Assembly: GCA_028717055.1 (NCBI GenBank)
Contig: JAQUOO010000063.1
Coordinates: 1 to 7,061, forward strand
Direction: 5' to 3'
Length of the DNA: 7,061 nucleotides
DNA from: Candidatus Omnitrophota bacterium
Lineage (GTDB): Bacteria > Omnitrophota > Gorgyraeia > Gygaellales > Profunditerraquicolaceae
Below are positions 5,495 through 7,061 of the stretch, in pieces (positions within the stretch are counted from its first letter, which is position 1; each line of letters starts with the position of its first letter). The notes beneath the pieces were generated by a model that worked only from the letters and a program-made list of their open reading frames with translations, was not told where the DNA came from and ran no database searches. A program made the position numbers and the translations under genes.

Positions 5495-5508
5495 CTTACC
5501 GGGATTTT
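5495..5508. repeat. Dispersed repeat, copy B2 (partial)
   Basis: CTTACCGGGATTTT is identical over 14 bases to the left arm of the dinB repeat (6002-6015). It also continues as TTGGC, matching the reverse complement of the dinB right arm (CTTACCGGGATTCTTTGGC) with one difference. It lies 43 bp downstream of copy B1 in the same orientation. Confidence 0.5.
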
Positions 5509-5527
5509 TTGGCTCTAATTGCCTATT

Positions 5528-6643
5528 TTATTTACGGGTTAAAATAACCTGGGCAGGAAAAATAGAACTATCTCCAAAGCGGGCATTGATTCCATCTACC
5601 GCTCTAATCAAGGCTTCTCTGCGCCTTTCCTCAATCAGTAAAGGCAGATAATCCTGGCATTCTAAATAGCTGACAGTTACTCCCAAAGCCCGGATTTTAT
5701 GGCATTTTTTAGGCATTCCAGCCATCAACTTCAGGGATTTCCGGTATATCTCATAACTATCATTGGTAGGCATTGCGAAGGTTTTTTGGGCCAGGAAATC
5801 GCCCTTATCCGGCATATTTAACCAAAGATGGACTGTCCTGGCGGTCAAGTTTTTACGCCGCAGGCGCTCACCAACCATTTCAGACAAAACCCTGATCCAG
5901 GCGCCGATAACTATAGGGTTTCCCAAGGCATTCGGCAAGGTATATGAATGGCTTATCGACTTGGGCCGCCGGCTGATTTCATCTTCACTGGGTTCCTCAA
6001 ACTTACCGGGATTTTCATCCGCGCCAAAGAATCCCGGTAAGTTTAAATAAATGTCCCAGCAGGTTTTTAAGCCTTGAGCCATCAGGGTTTGCCCGGTTTT
6101 ACCGGCCATTCCGCAGGCCTTGGTAAGCGGCGCCAAACTCAAAACCTCTTTAAGGTTAGCGTCATTTATAATAGCCACTCCCTTTGGCTTATTTATTTTT
6201 GAAGCCAGCTTGGCTAAAGGGCAGTTTTTGGCGATACCAACCGAAGCGGTAATGTTAAAGTTTGCATATATCTGCTCCTGGATTTCCCGGGCTAATTTAA
6301 ACGGCTCCGGATAATCCCGTATATCCATTTGAAATTCATCAACTGAAGCATAATTCAGCGCAAACCCAAAACCCTCAAGCAGCCTAAAAATCTGCTCCGA
6401 AGTCCAGATGTATTTAGCCTGGTCTGCCGCTACAAATTCTAAATTTGGGCATATATTAAAAGCGTATCTTGATTGCATGCCGGAATGAATTCCCAAAGCT
6501 TTGGCTTCGTAACTTGCGGCGCAAACCACAGTGCGCATTTTACCGGCGCGCGAACCTATAATTAACGGCTTGCCTTTTAAGCGCGGGTTTACGGCTTGCT
6601 CGATTGAAGCAAAAAAAGCGTCCATATCAATGTGTAGAATCAT
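5528..6643 (-). CDS. dinB: Y-family DNA polymerase (Pol IV/DinB-like) with a palindromic insertion
   Basis: A 371-residue translesion polymerase that copies past DNA damage at low fidelity. Catalytic motifs are intact: HIDMDAFFASIE (4-15, metal ligands D6 and D8), SVDEFQMD (100-107, D102 and E103), and SVGIAKNCPLAKLASKINKPKG (134-155). The little-finger domain follows RRPKSISHSYTLP (225-237). The usual helix-hairpin-helix IPGVGKxT appears as CGMAGKTGQ (177-185). After TCWDI, the usual roughly 40-residue thumb segment is replaced by a shorter stretch, of which LNLPGFFGADENPGKF (200-215) is encoded exactly by a 15-bp inverted repeat. The reading frame stays open, so the enzyme may still be active. 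It follows lexA and a small gene by 20 bp in one operon, which points to SOS control by LexA. The start MILHIDMD is typical, but no Shine-Dalgarno is visible. Confidence 0.9.
   Translation of the reverse strand: MILHIDMDAFFASIEQAVNPRLKGKPLIIGSRAGKMRTVVCAASYEAKALGIHSGMQSRYAFNICPNLEFVAADQAKYIWTSEQIFRLLEGFGFALNYASVDEFQMDIRDYPEPFKLAREIQEQIYANFNITASVGIAKNCPLAKLASKINKPKGVAIINDANLKEVLSLAPLTKACGMAGKTGQTLMAQGLKTCWDIYLNLPGFFGADENPGKFEEPSEDEISRRPKSISHSYTLPNALGNPIVIGAWIRVLSEMVGERLRRKNLTARTVHLWLNMPDKGDFLAQKTFAMPTNDSYEIYRKSLKLMAGMPKKCHKIRALGVTVSYLECQDYLPLLIEERRREALIRAVDGINARFGDSSIFPAQVILTRK
5999..6044. repeat. Palindromic element inside dinB (copy C, complete)
   Basis: AAACTTACCGGGATT (5999-6013) and AATCCCGGTAAGTTT (6030-6044) form a perfect 15-bp inverted repeat with a 16-nt spacer. 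It encodes dinB residues 200-215 in frame. The same core recurs as partial copies at 4882-4902, 5440-5451 and 5495-5508, which makes it a mobile or amplifying element rather than a chance hairpin. Confidence 0.85.
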
Positions 6644-6663
6644 GCTTCGTAATGACGCTATGT

Positions 6664-6972
6664 TTATTGTATTATTTTATCAACCTGCCAGCGGAAGGTG
6701 GAATTATTAAATGATATCTGATAGGGCTGCCCGGAACTGATTACTGAAAAATAATTAATCAATGCCTGGCCGAGCCGTTCCTGCCAATTATAGGTTATGG
6801 CTTCTATATTGTATTCCCTGTCATTCCAAAAGAAAGTTTTAGGGTAAATGCGCGAGTTTTTAAAATAAGCCAGGACTTCAATCCTTTCGGCTAAACCATC
6901 CGGATTAAAACCTTGGGCTTGCGGCTCAAACCTGTCCCAGCGCGCCTTGGGATTAAAACTATTATGATTCAT
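6664..6972 (-). CDS. Small DUF6504-like protein between lexA and dinB
   Basis: 102 residues with no signal peptide, membrane segment or cysteine. The first 27 residues are polar and probably flexible (NPKARWDRFEPQAQGFNPDG). The rest is an aromatic-rich beta domain: RIEVLAYFKNSRIYPKTFFW, REYNIEAITYNWQER, LINYFSVISSG, YQISFNNSTFRWQVDKII. This 'x-W-x-x-REY-x-V, tyW, yF-V, Y-L-F, W' pattern resembles small proteins (DUF6504 type) that often sit beside Y-family polymerase genes. Their biochemical role is not established. It starts 26 nt after the lexA stop with a weak AGAAAG ribosome site and ends 20 nt before dinB. The operon position suggests a DNA-damage-induced accessory factor (inference). 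Confidence 0.65.
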   Translation of the reverse strand: MNHNSFNPKARWDRFEPQAQGFNPDGLAERIEVLAYFKNSRIYPKTFFWNDREYNIEAITYNWQERLGQALINYFSVISSGQPYQISFNNSTFRWQVDKIIQ

Positions 6973-6998
6973 ATTCTTTCTATCTACTAAATACTGAT

Positions 6999-7061
6999 TT
7001 AATATTTCCTTATTACTGTCATCAACTTTCCGATTATCTTAAACTCTTCGAAAATTGGCGG
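6999..7061 (-). CDS. lexA: LexA repressor, C-terminal end (partial)
   Basis: The minus-strand frame entering at the window edge encodes 20 residues, PPIFEEFKIIGKLMTVIRKY, then TAA. This is the usual LexA ending (a beta-strand 'vkIlGkvvgviRkY' closing the peptidase fold). LexA represses SOS genes and cleaves itself when RecA filaments form on damaged DNA. The catalytic Ser/Lys and the DNA-binding domain lie outside the window, so the call rests on the tail and on the downstream dinB. Confidence 0.7.
   Translation of the reverse strand, partial: PPIFEEFKIIGKLMTVIRKY

Larger units (their letters stand above)
5209..5527. other. 319-bp gap with repeat fragments and a possible gene remnant
   Basis: No convincing intact gene lies here. 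It holds a consensus TATAAT (5326-5331) without a matching -35 box, a perfect 14-bp palindrome GAAAAGCGCTTTTC (5419-5432), two partial copies of the dispersed repeat (5440-5451 and 5495-5508) and the possible broken ORF at 5339-5547. I see no intrinsic terminator for either the UPF0251 gene or dinB, which converge here. Confidence 0.6.
5339..5547 (+). pseudogene. Possible frameshifted small ORF (about 68 residues if joined)
   Basis: Two short frames overlap. ATG 5339 opens MLTSAYWLDYSKAMVNKRLGY and runs to TAA at 5441-5443. A second frame, open from 5389 to TAA at 5545-5547, reads HRYFPVEKRFSNYLNLPP and then SIYGWISEGAYRDFLALIAY. The second part looks protein-like, with a hydrophobic, possibly membrane-inserting end (DFLALIAYFIYGLK), but it has no start except GTG 5416. 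A single-base indel near 5400 would join them. The dispersed-repeat core falls at 5440-5451 and encodes YLNLP in the second frame, as it does in dinB. The 3' end overlaps the dinB 3' end by 20 bp on the opposite strand. It could be a remnant, a small gene with a sequencing error, or chance. Confidence 0.25.

Noticed and set aside
5537..5549. GGTTA/TAACC hairpin near the dinB stop as a terminator
   Set aside because: Only a 5-bp, AT-rich stem with no T-run on either strand.
5763..6050. Plus-strand 95-residue ORF inside dinB
   Set aside because: It is antisense to a clear Y-family polymerase gene with no domain or ribosome binding site; its end is the palindrome.

Overview
The window looks like a chromosomal piece of a Gram-negative bacterium from a little-studied lineage. 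My best guess is candidate phylum Omnitrophota (Omnitrophica/OP3). This is an inference from gene style: an outer-membrane barrel ending in Phe, a GH57 amylase, a ParA fused to a glycogen-binding domain, and a membrane protein with an MDKKDIYEHLAK-type N-terminus. No rRNA, tRNA, CRISPR array, insertion sequence or phage gene was seen.

Layout. 1-596 is the 3' end of an alginate-export-like outer-membrane porin, closed by a strong intrinsic terminator (621-655). 708-2267 is a cytoplasmic GH57 glucan-active enzyme whose leader contains no G. A near-consensus sigma-70 promoter (TTGACA, 17 bp, TATAAA; 2264-2292) overlaps the GH57 stop codon. It appears to drive a compact five-gene operon (2306-4794) ended by a second intrinsic terminator (4803-4835). 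The operon encodes a membrane-anchored jelly-roll-like protein, a ParA ATPase with a C-terminal CBM48/AMPK-beta-type glycogen-binding domain, an EF-Tu-domain-2-like barrel with a very lysine-rich tail, a 59-residue SAP-like cysteine-rich protein, and a 61-residue four-cysteine zinc-ribbon protein joined to it by an ATGA overlap. Next comes a UPF0251/DUF134 HTH protein (4900-5208) and a roughly 320-bp stretch with repeat copies and a possible broken small ORF. The minus strand then carries the 3' end of lexA, a small DUF6504-like gene and a Y-family polymerase (dinB), transcribed in that order as an SOS-type operon.

How the genes may work together. GH57 plus ParA-CBM48 suggests glycogen biology. 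The most interesting hypothesis is that the ParA fusion positions or segregates glycogen granules over the nucleoid, as McdA does for carboxysomes, with the lysine-rich or membrane proteins of the same operon as partners. This is inference: no ParB or parS is visible.

The second notable signal is a dispersed repeat with core AAACTTACCGGGATT. It forms a perfect 15-bp inverted repeat inside the dinB reading frame. A partial copy ends exactly at the start codon of the UPF0251 gene, and two more partial copies lie between these genes. It behaves like a protein-coding palindromic element of the Rickettsia RPE kind.
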